Source: Exophiala sp. HKRS030 (taxonomy: Eukaryota; Ascomycota; Eurotiomycetes; Chaetothyriales; Herpotrichiellaceae). Taken from it: a DNA stretch of 64,000 nt. Numbering within the stretch: position 1 is the stretch's first letter; each line of letters starts with the position of its first letter. Made by a program: the position numbers and the translations under genes. The DNA lies in NCBI GenBank assembly GCA_023897205.1, contig JAHWDD010000003.1:1243665-1307664 (forward strand), in the 5' to 3' direction. Shown here piece by piece: positions 11,345-22,955 of the stretch. A model generated the notes under the pieces. It made no database searches. It saw nothing but the letters and a program-made list of their open reading frames with translations, and was not told the DNA's origin.

Positions 11345-12150
11345 GTACAATACTGCAATACGAATCTGATACTGCAATATCTCTGTCAGTATAAATATCT
11401 TCAGAAATGCAAGGACCACGAACGGTTCATAAAATGTCATAGAATGCCCTAAACACCCAGAGGAGTTGCTTTCGCCGCTGTTGCGAGCTTGAAATCGGAA
11501 GTGAGTACGGTCTAGAATTAATAATTAAGACGACTTGACACGGGATTTCAACGAATGCTAAAGATCAGTTGATGAAATGTAGGCAGAGTGACATTGCTGC
11601 GAAACAGTTTACTCCTTCAAATATACCTGGAATTTGGACTTCATCTTAAGCCGATCACCAGGATGCGGCGGGGAGTGGTCAGGAAAAGGGATGGGTCAGA
11701 TGGATAAGCAGGGACAACAGCAGTGACAGAACGTCGGGGATAGCATGCAGTTGAGCATGAACCGCAGCCACCAGATGTGTTGTGGTGTTGTGTAAATAGG
11801 CAAACGAGGCAACGGCAAGATCCAACCAACATTGATTGATTTATTAGTGGCGCATGTGCTGATTCTTTTCCCCGCCATTTGACGATGATGATGGGCGGAT
11901 CGATGGCGTCAACTCTTCAGCGACCAACAATTCCCCAAATCTCACCTAAGAACTCTTTACAACAAATAATCAAATCCATTTTATCAAGCACCTAGGACAA
12001 AAACTGCAAAAGCCCTCTTCTCTCACCTACGAAATCCCACAAAAGGTGTTTATATATTTCCCGCACGAGCAGCTGATCTTTCAGTTTCCGCCGACCCAAC
12101 ATCTTCCTTACCCTACAACTTTTAACAACACCGCGAGCGCAAAACCAAAC
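11345..12150. other. Intergenic stretch
   Basis: About 800 bp between the dehydrogenase and acireductone dioxygenase, both on plus. The last 150 bp, AC-rich up to the ATG, look like promoter and leader of the dioxygenase gene. No other gene seen. Confidence 0.4.
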
Positions 12151-12888
12151 ATGAGGGCATACTGGTTCGACAACCAAGAGGTAAGTCGTCTCATCGATTG
12201 ACAAGACTCTGACCTTTGGTCGTCCCTTTTTGAAAGCGTCCTTGCTGTTCTATTCACATCAGACTGACATTCCCCCGTCTCTCCTGCAAACAGGGCGACC
12301 AACGTCAGACCCACGACTCCGGCCGGGACGTCGACCCTTCCTACCTCGCCAGCCTAGGCGTTTTGTACTACCACTGCCCTCAAGTGTCGGAAGTCGACGC
12401 CATCGCCAAGGACCGAGACTACAAGAACAGGGACGTCATCACCGTGTCCCCCGACGCCATGGGTGCCGTCTACGAGGACAAGGTCAAGATGTTCTTCGCC
12501 GAACACCTCCACGAAGATGAGGAGATCAGATACGTCCGTGACGGAGCGGGCTACTTTGACGTCCGGAGCCAAAACGACGACTGGGTGCGCATCAGACTGG
12601 AAAAGGACGATATGATCATCTTGCCCGCAGGTATATACCATCGATTCACAACGGACGAGAAAAATGTAAGAAGCCCAAACAATACAAGTACCTCCATCGT
12701 GGACGGACGGATCAAGAAGAAGCTGCGCTAACACGAGGGACTCTCTGCAGTATATTCAAGCCATGCGACTTTTCAAAGACGAACCTAAATGGACCCCATT
12801 GAACAGAGGTGCCGAAACGGATGTGAACCAACATCGGAAAGCGTACCTACAGACCCGAGGTGCTGCTGCGCCAGTCGCTGTTTCGTAA
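12151..12888 (+). CDS. ADI1: Acireductone dioxygenase (methionine salvage)
   Basis: Model: join(12151..12180, 12294..12665, 12751..12888), 179 aa. Exon 1 encodes only [10 protein letters not shown], the normal opening of the family, so this start is secure. The cupin metal ligands are visible: His81, His83, Glu87 in [10 protein letters not shown] and His126 in PAGIYHRF. The enzyme oxidises 1,2-dihydroxy-3-keto-5-methylthiopentene to the keto acid precursor of methionine (Fe form) in cytosol or nucleus. Length matches the family (about 180 aa). Introns of 113 and 85 nt; the second begins right after DEKN and can be read through in frame for some codons, which would give a wrong C-terminus if left unspliced. 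Confidence 0.96.
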
Positions 12889-13620
12889 ATTACCTTAGGC
12901 ACCGCCCTTTTTGACCAGTCAAAAAAGTGAGACATGAGATATCTCAAACAGTTTGGACACCAAAAACTGCAAACAGCAAATATATGTGATGTATAATGAA
13001 TATTGAACAATATTGAACACTTCTTGGTCTTGATCCAAGTCATCCTATGTCGTTTGCCACGCACCGAGGATGATGTGCTATCTTCAACTATGCAACCGCG
13101 CTCGTCGGCGATCTGTTCAGCGAGTACTCTGGAAGAGTGTACTGTGTGAAAGCTCTGACCAAAGCGAATCACAATGATGGTCAAGATCTTTTCAAGTGCT
13201 GTCCTATCGTGGTAGTACGCACTTGTTGACCCGCGTACTGGACATAGTGGAATGCAATATTCCACATCTTTCTAGTCGTCTTCCTCTGTACTTGATATAG
13301 GACGATCATGCAAGGCCAGTCACCTAGCGGCGCACCCGTCGGGAAAGGTAGATCGACGAGAGGCTCTGTAAGACCTGGCAAATAAGAGGCTAAGACTCGC
13401 ATAGATTGCAACGGTGAATAGACGAGGGATAGAACAGCAATCTCAACCATGAGGAAGTCCGGCCGACATATCCTCGAACCACCACCTGCTATCGATATGG
13501 TGACACTGATCTTCTTCCGGGTCCATGCCTCATCGTGGATCAGAATTAATGACCACTATGTAATGCAGTTCACACAAAACCGGACGAGACCCGTACACAT
13601 CGACGGTTGTGATCGCACCA
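12889..13620. other. Gene-free stretch
   Basis: About 730 bp after the dioxygenase. Frames on both strands are short and unlike known proteins; it contains the dioxygenase 3' region and perhaps lost 5' parts of the broken gene that follows. Confidence 0.4.
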
Positions 13621-14631
13621 TGGCCAGCACCGATAATAAAAACCGATTCGTGTGGGTCAGTACAAGAAGCCAGCCGTTCGGGTCCAAGGCCAAAAAGGAC
13701 CTCGAGGCGGCTCGAGTGAAGTTCGAGCGCACATCACAAAAGAGGTTCATCGAAAATTGAGAGAGAAGCGACTATCCAGCTGTTCGAATACAGACATGAA
13801 GCATACTGACGCGGCGGCGCAAGGCGGCGCAAAGCGGGCATGATGACCACGGCGACCAAGATAAAATCTTCCCACAGCCTGTTGAACCAAACAAGTACTT
13901 TTCTTCACAAGAGCACTCACTATCACCATGAGCTCTTGCCCGGGCTGAAAATATGACTTGGTGAAGGCAGGACAGACCCATTCGATGCCCTGCCTGTAAA
14001 CAAATATCCCTGTACCTTCATAAGGTTCTTGATCATGTAAGTATTCAAACCCATCAGCTGCTATATCGGAGCCTTATAATGTAACTCGTACCATGGATAT
14101 CATGGAATGACACTGCTTCGACAGGCTACCACATCTTCGTGGCCAAACACCGTTCCAGTAAAGTGCAGGGATGACAATCCAGTCAAAGGAGCCTGGCTGC
14201 GATGCACAACGCAATGGTCTGTCGTTTTTCATGCGTTTATTTATGCCACAACCCTGCACCTCCGATGCGCATACAAAGGCTGTGAATGGATATACTCAGC
14301 TACCACCAACGCAACGAATAAGGGCTCAGTAAGTTCCATGCTTTTCGAAATTCTTCAAGCAGGCGAGGGGCTACACTGCTGGGATCCGCATGGTCAAGTG
14401 CTCTTATGGACTCTTACCAGCGGCGAAATTGCCGCAAGCTCCATGGCCCCTCGTGGGCTGTATGTGCAGCAGCTGAAAAGACACATCTCGTCATTACAGG
14501 TCAAAGAATGGCTCGCCCTTGAAACTATCTGTTTGAAACACCTGTGGTGGAAACCGGTTTGCAGCCCAGCAGGCCAGAATCCCTGGTGCAAGGTGTATCC
14601 AACAGACGGGAATAGCGGCGAGGTGGCGTGA
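13621..14631 (+). pseudogene. Decayed fungal-specific transcription factor-like gene (Fungal_trans_2/DUF3468 type)
   Basis: Not recognisable from any single frame, but consecutive frames spell the family. 13621-13715 gives an opening with FVWVSTRSQP. 13712-13800 (next frame) gives EVRAHITKEVHRKLREKRL, the usual basic helix. 13803-13923 continues in the third frame. 13957-14631 gives LGEGRTDPFDALPVN, the hallmark of this family, then FHAFIYATTLHLRCA. The last part is one frame interrupted by two TAA codons (14035-14037 and 14077-14079). Introns may explain one break, but not all. I read this as a dead relative of the regulators at 8351 and 31346. Confidence 0.65.
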
Positions 14632-14729
14632 AAGGCGACCATGTTATTGAACAGTTTTCGCAGCACAGTCGTTGTTGCGATTGTTAGAGGTTGAGCGTTG
14701 GAAGAGGTAAGCCAGGGCTCGGCGTCTTC

Positions 14730-16013
14730 TCAAACTGGTAGAGCTCCAGGCATTGATGGCGCCAATTGTGGAGCTGCACCATCATCGTCATGCTCGAAGA
14801 CCTGGCTATTCGATCGATCACGACCTGTACGCCATCTGAGACCTTCAAAGATTCTCTCCGTTTCTTCTTGTGATGGGAAGTCGTCGGTAGGCCGCTGTTC
14901 TCTGCGCTCAACGAAAGAAGACGGTCTGTGTTCGTCCTGAGTTGACGGCCTGTCGTCATCCTGGCCTTCTCTGACTCTGACCTTGCCCATTCGTGGCCAG
15001 AAGCCCGGCAAAGGAACAACCTGTACGCGAGGCTCTACAACTCTTTCTTCGAACCATGCCTGAGCTCGTGCTTCCACAAGTTGTGCAATTTTGGGCACGT
15101 CTTGTAGCCGTGTACGCGAGCCGATCAAACTTCTCACGGAGAGGTCGAGTCGATAGTCAGGGAGGAAGGAGAAGGCCAAATTAGTCTTGGGCTTTCCTGT
15201 CGAACCATTCTTTTTCGAATTTCCGTCCTCTGGATCATCTTGTGTTGCAGGGACGAAACTGATGGATAAAGTACCTGAAAACCTCACCACCGAAACGGCG
15301 AGAGCAACCGGTAGGACCGCAGAAAAGGGTTTGGGGTAGTTGAGAATGAGTGCAGTCTCGATTGCGAGGGTCAGGTTGTCATCTGAAAGATCCACGTCCA
15401 TCAAAGCTTGTAGCCTTCCACCAGTAGAGCTTGAAGCATCGTCCTCAATTGAGATGACTCGAACATTGCTGAAGATTGGGAACTCTTCCCCCATAGAAAT
15501 CTCCGTTATCTTGATTTTGTCGATGTACGAAGGTCTCTTGTCCGGATTATTGATTGCTTCTTCCAAGCTTGCCAGTATCGTGGGCGTACTTCCCGTCCCT
15601 TCTCTAAGGTTGTACGCGGTCTGTCGATATTGCGCTATTGTCTGCGCGAGCAAGACATTGAACCAGTCCAAGCTTTCGGGCTGGTGAGTAGAATGGCTGT
15701 TCTTGTGGGGTCGATTCGGTATATGGTAATACGTTTTACGCAGGATCGAAGCAATGTCGGTGGCATTGTTGGGCACTGGCCGGAGGACATTCGAGCTGGC
15801 TTTGTTTCGAAGAGACTGTGAAACTGCGGTTTTGGACGAGGCGACACTGTGAAGAGAGGGTGTCCGAACGTGTTTAGGAATTCGATTGGCCGATCGGGAA
15901 GGAGGAGGAGGAGGCTCGCCGAATATAAAGAACTTGATGAACGCTGCAATAAACAGAGCGACCGAGACTTGACCAAGAATAAGGCCTTGGGTGAAGGTCA
16001 GGTCCGAGGACAT
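14730..16013 (-). CDS. MMM1: Mmm1, ERMES complex subunit (SMP domain)
   Basis: Single exon, 427 aa, ATG at 16013. Short lumenal N-terminus, one membrane anchor ([18 protein letters not shown], about residues 14-31), a Pro/Ser-rich linker, then the SMP lipid-binding domain from [18 protein letters not shown] (about residue 112) to [11 protein letters not shown] (about 350). The rest is a charged tail. Mmm1 anchors the ER side of the ER-mitochondria encounter structure with Mdm10, Mdm12 and Mdm34, and moves phospholipids between the two membranes. Length and motifs match filamentous-fungal orthologues. No neighbour relation is apparent; it is housekeeping. Confidence 0.97.
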   Translation of the reverse strand: MSSDLTFTQGLILGQVSVALFIAAFIKFFIFGEPPPPPSRSANRIPKHVRTPSLHSVASSKTAVSQSLRNKASSNVLRPVPNNATDIASILRKTYYHIPNRPHKNSHSTHQPESLDWFNVLLAQTIAQYRQTAYNLREGTGSTPTILASLEEAINNPDKRPSYIDKIKITEISMGEEFPIFSNVRVISIEDDASSSTGGRLQALMDVDLSDDNLTLAIETALILNYPKPFSAVLPVALAVSVVRFSGTLSISFVPATQDDPEDGNSKKNGSTGKPKTNLAFSFLPDYRLDLSVRSLIGSRTRLQDVPKIAQLVEARAQAWFEERVVEPRVQVVPLPGFWPRMGKVRVREGQDDDRPSTQDEHRPSSFVERREQRPTDDFPSQEETERIFEGLRWRTGRDRSNSQVFEHDDDGAAPQLAPSMPGALPV

Positions 16014-17286
16014 ATTGGGAGGTGGCCAGAGTCGGGAGGTGGCTATTTTAGCGGGTGATATACATGAGAGCGGTATGAGGCATTTCCGAGAGAACCACTA
16101 TTGCCTTGAAGCCATTCCGATCAACGGATAAACACGTCTTTTCGCGTTTCGATATATTCCTTTGGTCGTGTAATTGTGGTGGAGAAAGGCGTGGTGCGAT
16201 TCTCTTATACGCAAAGTGCGGGAGCTGCTCTTTTCTCCAACAACGTCATTTTGCATCGCAGCAGCAACTCCAATATAATTACTCCGTATGTTGCTATCAA
16301 TTCTATCTCTTTTCTCTACCCACCAACACCATCAACTACAGTAGGAGGGTGTCGCCTCTCATGATCCTATTTATGCGACTTTGGCTAATACCCATGGCGT
16401 CTTAAAATGTCCAACTTGCCTGCAAAGGAGAAATTAGAGTGGATGAAGCAGCAACTTGGGAAAGAACCGACGAAACTCACAATGTATGATATTGAAGCTC
16501 TATCCTTCAAGTATCAATGCAAGCAAGTCTTTCTTTCATGCCTATGCAAGGACAATAGCGTCCTATCGGTTTGTGGTGACATATCCGTAGAGTTGAGCAT
16601 CTCACACCGACCCCGGAGCGCTGACACCACAAGCCCCTAGACTTGATCATAAAAACCAAGCACAAACGCTACAGCTGCCACCCACAATTCGGTAGTGACG
16701 GCGTGGTACCCTGCATCGCCCCTACTGATGACAGTGTTGATAGTCGCGATCCATATATTCGCAGCAGCGATAGGTGTATATGTACACTTCGCACATTGCG
16801 AATCAGAGCGTGGTCGGTGGAGGATGGTAGATTGACAAAAGTATGGTGTTGTCTTCGAAGGGTAGGCTGTTCTCTAATGATGGTCTTTGGCGATAGCTCG
16901 AATTTGGCTAACGGGTCCGTAGTATGTAGAATAGGAACTGAACTGAACTTCCCCAGGCAGAGTTGTGTTTTTGAAGTCTTTTATAAGACTTCAACCGTGA
17001 GTCTAAGGTGTCAAGACCAAAGCCACAAGGCATACTACTTACCCTAACGAAAAATGCAACACCTTCCCTTCACCGCGATGCAGCACGGTCGTGGCTTTCC
17101 TAATTGTACTAAACATTGAGTACAGAGTCACACTCCGCCTACCGAACTCCAGGTAATTGATTTATTTTAGTCTTGTCACTATTTTCAAATTCCACGTGGC
17201 TGTCTCTGGTACTGAAGATGTCTTCTACTCAACTCAGATTTATTTAAATCTAGCGAACCCAATCAAAAAGGAAAACTTCCAAAAAC

Positions 17287-17312
17287 TGGTCTCCGCCGCG
17301 ACTCGAACGAGG
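17287..17312 (-). tRNA. tRNA 3'-end-like remnant
   Basis: On the minus strand this reads a T-arm with the loop TTCGAGT flanked by a 5-bp stem with one mismatch, followed by CGGAGACCA, as at a tRNA 3' end. No matching 5' acceptor strand (GTCTCCG) is found within about 110 nt upstream, although a D-arm-like GCTC...GAGC lies in between. Probably a truncated or decayed tRNA gene. Confidence 0.3.
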
Positions 17313-18281
17313 GGCCGTTTCGCTCGGCGAGGCATATGTACGCTCCGCTCATGAGCTGACATCGCGTAGCAACATGGGATAGCTTTGTTCTGGCCCTCCG
17401 AAGCTGTCATCGCTTGAACTTGCTTGGGACCTAGGTCTAAACTTCCCAACACTGACCTTTAGAATCACCGTGGACTAGCAGAAACTTCAACGTCGTTATG
17501 TCGCCACTACGTTGACCAAGGTGGCCATGCAGAACACCATTTATTGATGGTTTCGCGCTGAGGACTGCATGAGCATACTGCATTCTCTTGGTGTCAATTG
17601 GGGAGAGATTTGTCTTTCAAGGTGAAGTACCGACATACACCACAGAGTGCGTTCTCCATGAAGAGAAAGTTCGTCTCCTCTGCAGCTTTATAGGTGCATA
17701 CTGACTCACAGCCTGGCCAAGGTGAAACCCTTGATATTCACTCTTGAGACGATGTCTTGAAGGAACCACTGCCCTTGCTTATTGGGAGGTATCACTCGTC
17801 GAAATGAATGGTTTGTTCCAAACGCGCAACGTACTTATGTAGGTATCCCTATCCAATATCAGTCTCACTTGTGAGCGGACAACCACAGGACAGGCTTAAT
17901 GCACCGATGCACCCACTTGCTTACGTGGGATATCGTGCCGTGAGAAGCAATGAATATGCTATGCATAAAATTCACTTGATCTGCACTTGCACAAGCCACT
18001 ACTTAAGCTTGCTACATGTTAAAATCCTACTTACTATTTGATATGCTCCTCATAATGTGGTTGTTTTCAACGAGCGGTGCCATACAAGAACGTGAAGCCG
18101 AGAGCTGTCTCGATATGTCTCGGTCCGAGTACCATAACTTCACTGGGAAGCCTCTGAGTCCTCTCTAGGGCCTAGTATTTGGGTCTGTTAGGTAATAGCG
18201 TGCCTGAAGACAGAGAGAGTACTCCGGGATATGGGTACTTGTATTCAAGTATTTTCAGATGCGACGGGAATTTCACGCAGA

Positions 18282-18334
18282 GTCCGCTGTGGCGCAATCG
18301 GTGGCGCGTCTGACTGTTAGTCGTATAAATCAGG
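18282..18334 (+). tRNA. tRNA-Asn(GTT)-like 5' part, probably pseudo
   Basis: Sequence GTCCGCT, a D arm GCGC...GCGC, and an anticodon stem TCTGA pairing with TCAGG (18330-18334) around a CTGTTAG loop (anticodon GTT at 18316-18318). Nine extra bases (18321-18329) follow the loop and could be a mini-intron. The expected variable loop, T-arm with TTC and 3' acceptor strand are missing downstream, so it is more likely a broken copy than a working gene. Confidence 0.4.
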
Positions 18335-18916
18335 TTGACAACATATATCAGAGTCCATCCTGTCCGGATTATTTGATTCATGTTTTGGCATAAAGTATGA
18401 AGTTTGTCTTCATTGCTTTTGGCATTGTGTGGATCTCCGGGGCACATGTTAATGGTGCGCTAGAAGGTCGTGCCAACGTGTTGGGGGGGTGGACTTGGCA
18501 GTCTCACATACTCTCTCTGTCTTGCCGAGCTCGAAGTTCCTTTTGCAACATACACCTACACATATCCGTAGACATCTTGATCAACAATCAATCTGCCGTA
18601 TTGGAAATTCTACGCGTTGTGCTGTCCTCGGCAAGCCCTGCTCCCGGGACTGCAAGATACATCACACCAAAGTCTCGCATATTCTCTCATTCATCGACCT
18701 GCCGCCTAAAACCCCCAAATCCGTGGCACTGAGGGGCAGCGAGAGGAACGGTCAGTCCACTTGTTGATGAGATCAGCAATCGAACGACGCAACCTCAGCG
18801 GCCAGGTTCAGCTTTTGCCTGTTCGAGATCTAGCAACAACAACATTTCATCTCAAACCCCAGGGGTAGCACAAATTCCATATGATACCTTGAGCTATCTT
18901 CCTGTACAGAGGCGAC

Positions 18917-20011
18917 ATGTCCTCTGTTGGAGACGATCGCGGATACAAGGTTGTCTACACCAGCAGAAAGAAAGATTCCGATCGGGTCGACCATCACAGA
19001 CCGCGCCGAGACTACGAGTATCCCGAAGAACGAGTTGCGCGTCGCGACTACCGTGATGAACGGGTAGAGATCGACAGGAGCAGCCGCAGTGACTTTGACG
19101 CTGGTAGCACCAGGACGACTTACAAGGTCGGTCGAGACCGGAAATCCGAGGCTTACCTCAAACGCAACGACGCGATCGTTATCGAGAACCCAAGAGACTA
19201 TGGGCGTGCAGAATACGAGGTCGTCCGCCCCACAAGGAATGCCGACGGTGCATATGTGATCGACCTCGGGGGAGGCGGCCGTCCTCGGGGACGTGACGAC
19301 CGTGAAGCGAAGTACTACGATGTCGACTATCGCTCGCGACGCGGTGACGATGTCGTCATGTACGACTCACGTGGCCGAGACCGAGTCGTGAAGGACACGG
19401 TCTACAAGGATGTCCAAGTGATCGAGGACTACGACGATGGTCCTCGCTCCGACCGACGTGGGCGTCGCACAGTAGGTTCGTATGAAGAAGAAGACGAAGT
19501 ACCGCCACCACCAAGGCGCTTGCGCAGTGCGATGAGGGGCAGGAATGATTCCCCGCCCGAAGTGTGGGAGCACAAACGGTCACGAAGTCGAGTAGGGTTC
19601 TACAGGGACCAGGTTAGCCTGCACGACGCCAGCGAGAGTCGACACGAACGACCGGGCGCCGAGGCACATCTTGCGGGCAAATACCTCGTTGGCCACAGAG
19701 GCCAGCGCGTCCGAGATGATGAGTATGACGACGATGATGATCACCGGAGTGGTCGGCATAGGAGACGATACGCACCTCAACGGATGAGTGAACCGCGCAT
19801 CACTGGCCAGGAAGAATACGACGACGACAAACGGACCTTCACCGAGGACGTTATGAGGAGCTATGAGTACGAAGACGATGCACCCCCGAGGCGGGCGTAT
19901 CCACCCCAGAGAAGTCGGTCCAGAAGGCGACACTCACGACGACGACATGCCGACGATTATTCCGATTACTCCGAACATGAGGTCCGAAAACGAACCGAGG
20001 AGTACTATTGA
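18917..20011 (+). CDS. Highly charged low-complexity protein (Arg/Asp/Tyr-rich)
   Basis: Single exon, 364 aa, clean ATG after GCGAC. I do not recognise a family. Composition is dominated by Arg, Asp, Glu, Tyr and Ser with many RDR, DDY and YD clusters, a P-P-P-P-R-R segment near residue 196, an Asp run (YDDDDDH) near 273, and a C-terminal RSRSRRRHSRRRH block resembling RS domains or a strong nuclear localisation signal. Such mixed-charge proteins are usually disordered; a nuclear or RNA-binding role is a guess. The frame is open throughout and codon use is regular, so I believe it is expressed. Confidence 0.75.
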   Translation: MSSVGDDRGYKVVYTSRKKDSDRVDHHRPRRDYEYPEERVARRDYRDERVEIDRSSRSDFDAGSTRTTYKVGRDRKSEAYLKRNDAIVIENPRDYGRAEYEVVRPTRNADGAYVIDLGGGGRPRGRDDREAKYYDVDYRSRRGDDVVMYDSRGRDRVVKDTVYKDVQVIEDYDDGPRSDRRGRRTVGSYEEEDEVPPPPRRLRSAMRGRNDSPPEVWEHKRSRSRVGFYRDQVSLHDASESRHERPGAEAHLAGKYLVGHRGQRVRDDEYDDDDDHRSGRHRRRYAPQRMSEPRITGQEEYDDDKRTFTEDVMRSYEYEDDAPPRRAYPPQRSRSRRRHSRRRHADDYSDYSEHEVRKRTEEYY

Positions 20012-20544
20012 CGAATCACGAAAGTTATGAATTGAAAAATGAAAAGAAGCTAGTCAAGTTTTCCCATGGGCTCAATCGTATCCCATATTTCGAATGAGAA
20101 TGCTACGTAGAGAAAACATTCAGGCTCTCACCATGAATGACCGATCTTGAGATATCCGTGTGTAAAGACTGGAGATAGTGCCGCGGCCAGAATCTGCCGC
20201 GCCGACGGCCTTACGAAAAGGATCTAGTGATAAGGCTTTGCCATAAACCTAGGGCTAGGGTCTCAGTGATATTTGTAGACGGAGTAGTCCTTGAGGAGCA
20301 AACGGTCAAATCCTTATCAGTTGTATCAGAATCGGTGAATGGTCGTGTGTTTTGGAACCTTGCTGATGATGTTCGCGTGGGAGTATCAATCTGACTTGAT
20401 CCAAAGGCCTTTGTCAACGCTTTCGTCTCGAAACAAAAACCCTGTCTCCTCTCATAGTTGTAAAGAAATTGCATGAGCCTCTCTATCCTGGAATCTACGT
20501 GAATACAAAGCTTGCCCTACTTGTTGTATTCTATCGGCCCGAAA
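20012..20544 (+). promoter_or_regulatory. Upstream region of the fused hydrolase with two GATA sites
   Basis: HGATAR sites (AreA-type nitrogen GATA factor binding consensus) at 20228-20233 (TGATAA) and, reversed, at 20314-20319. They lie about 317 and 231 bp before the ATG at 20545. Such sites occur about every 340 bp by chance, so the assignment rests on the gene content, not on the sites alone. Confidence 0.4.
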
Positions 20545-22955
20545 ATGGCATCGTCGCATGAAAATGTCCTCACTATCGAGGCCGATCCATACCCATTTAC
20601 ATTTCCACTGAGGAGCACAGCCTTGCTTGTGATTGATATGCAACGGGACTTCCTCTACCCTGCTGGCTTCGGTGAGATTCAGGGAGGAAATCTAGAAGCT
20701 GTGCAGGCGTCGATTGCGCCGACAAAAGCACTACTCGAGGCATGTCGAGCGGCAGGGATGAAGATTTTCCATACGAGAGAAGGACATGTTCCTGTATGTG
20801 GTATAACGCTCCTACTATGTGCCATCCATACCCTTTGGAAGCATTCACTATATGGCTCACAAGGTTGACTGTGACTCCAGACATTGGCGGATTGTCCATC
20901 ATCGAAGCTCATCAGACAAGCGGCATCTCCTTCTTCCCAGCATCTAAAAGTGATCGGCGACAAGGGCGACATGGGCAGATTGCTCGTTCGAGGGGAGTAT
21001 GGACACGATATAGTCGACAAACTCCAACCGTTACCTTCTGAAGTTGTAATTGACAAGCCTGGGAAAGGCTCGTTTTGGAACACACCGATCTTGCATAAAC
21101 TGAAAGGCTCTGGAATTACCCATCTTCTCATCTCAGGAGTGTGAGTCTCATCTCATGCCTTATAAAACTCTTTTGAACTTCAACTTGGGATCCCAACACG
21201 ATTCTTCCAACACTAACAAACCTCCAGCACAACTGAATGTTGCTTTGCCACGACATTGAGGGAGGCGAATGATCGTGGATTCGAGTGTGTAGGAATTCGA
21301 GAGAGCACGGCAGGATATAACCCTGCTTTCAAGACCGCCTCCCTCGATATGATATGTTGGTCAGAGGGACTTTTTGGATTTGTTGCCAATCTGCAACCGG
21401 TCCTTGATGTGCTGTTTCCATGGCAAAAGTCGAGCTCTGGAGTGAACACCCCACCTCAAACACCACCTGCATGGAATGGTAAACTTGAGATTCCTGATTT
21501 GTTGGCATCATACAAAAATGGACTTTCTCCTACGGTGGTGGTCAATGAAATCTTCGATCGAATTGAAAAGTACGACACCGTGGATTCGGCAGTCTGGATC
21601 AAGCGGGAATCACGAGAAGATATTTTGGAAAAGGTTGCAGAACTGGTCGCACGATTCCCGGACAGAAATGCCCTTCCACCACTCTTTGGTGTCCCTTTCA
21701 CAGTGAAGGACTCCATTGATGTACAGGGAATCGAAACGACAACAGCATGCCCACCCCTTGCATTTGTAGCATCCAGGTCCGCAACCTGCTACAAGAAGGT
21801 CATCGAGGCTGGAGCTATTTACCTAGGAAAGGTCAATTTGGATCAACTGGCCACCGGTTTAAGCGGCTGTCGATCACCATATGGCATTACACATTCCGTG
21901 TTCAGCAAGGAGTACATTTCTGGCGGTTCAAGCAGTGGTAGTGCAGTCTCTGTCGGGGCTAATCTGGTGAGTTATTCGAGTCTTTGAGTCGTTCCTAAGT
22001 TCCTCCTAACAGCTGAACCAAGGCGAGCTTCTCTTTGGCGACGGACACAGCTGGCTCAGGCCGAGTACCGTCCGGTTTCAATGGCGTTGTGGGATTCAAG
22101 CCGACACGAGGGCTTGTTTCTTTCGATGGGATCACTCCTGCATGTCTGTCCCTTGATTGTATTGCCCTGATAGCCAAAACCATTGAAGATGCGAGAAGTA
22201 TTTGGCAAGTGTGCGAAAGTTTCGACCCTGCTGATCGGTATGCAAGAGACACATTCCCGATCCCACGACATGTCAACGCGATTGGATCGCAAAGAGATAC
22301 ATTTCGATTTGGAATTCCTTCTCCAGAAGCTCTCGAGATCTGTACGCCATCTTATCGTAGACTTTTTAACGAAGCTGTCGAGCGCTTACAGAAGATGGGC
22401 GGCATACGGACTCCAATCGACTTTGGTCCCTTTCAAAAAGCTGCAGATCTGCTGTACGAGGGCACATTTGTATCCGAAAGATTAGCCAGCTTACCCGACG
22501 ATTTTCTTGAGAAAAACGCCCAACGTCTTCATCCAGTGATTCTGGAATTATTCCAGCAAGTCGTCGCGAGACAGAGTACCGCGGTCCAACTATTTCGAGA
22601 CCTTCAGAACAAGGCGTTACATACGCGTCAGGCCACTGTTCAGTTCGCATCGGCCGATCAGCTTGGTATTGATGTCTTGGTGGTACCGACAGCTCCCGAA
22701 CACCCAACAATCAAGGCGATGCTGGTTGATCCCATCAAGCAGAACGCTAAGTTGGGCACCTTCACACACTTTGGCAATGTACTCGATCTCTGCGCCGTGG
22801 CTGTACCATCAGGTTCCTACTCAGCAAGTAACGAGATATCGATCCCGACGCAGCTGCCGTTCAGTATTACTTTCCTCGGGAGTCGCTGCTCGGATAGCGA
22901 AATGTTGACAGTGGCTTCCCGGTACCAACGGCACGTCATGGGGCAGATGTGCTGA
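20545..22955 (+). CDS. Fused isochorismatase-like (biuret-hydrolase type) and allophanate hydrolase-type amidase
   Basis: Model: join(20545..20793, 20881..21140, 21228..21966, 22023..22955), 726 aa. Residues 24-230 are a cysteine hydrolase of the isochorismatase fold with Asp31 (LLVIDMQRDF), Lys142 (VIDKPGKGSFW) and Cys175 (TTECCFATT). Residues 255-726 are an amidase-signature enzyme with Lys330 (PFTVKDS), the cis-Ser in SGGSSSGSA (401-409) and nucleophile Ser428 in ATDTAGSGRVP, followed by a LDLCAVAVPSG stretch typical of allophanate hydrolases. The extra C-terminal domain of bacterial AtzF is absent. Proposed reaction: biuret (or a related ureide) to allophanate plus ammonia, then allophanate to ammonia and CO2. 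No signal peptide, so cytosolic. Followed on the same strand by a Dal81-like activator. Confidence 0.88.

Larger units (their letters stand above)
16014..18916. other. 2.9-kb gene-poor stretch with tRNA-like remnants
   Basis: Lies between MMM1 and the charged protein gene. A frame at 16407-16640 (+, 77 aa, opening MSNLPAKEKLEWMKQQLG) has a decent start context but no family I recognise, and could be a small gene or the first exon of one. Two tRNA-like pieces (17287-17312 and 18282-18334) are listed separately. One TACTCCGTA motif at 16280. Confidence 0.45.
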
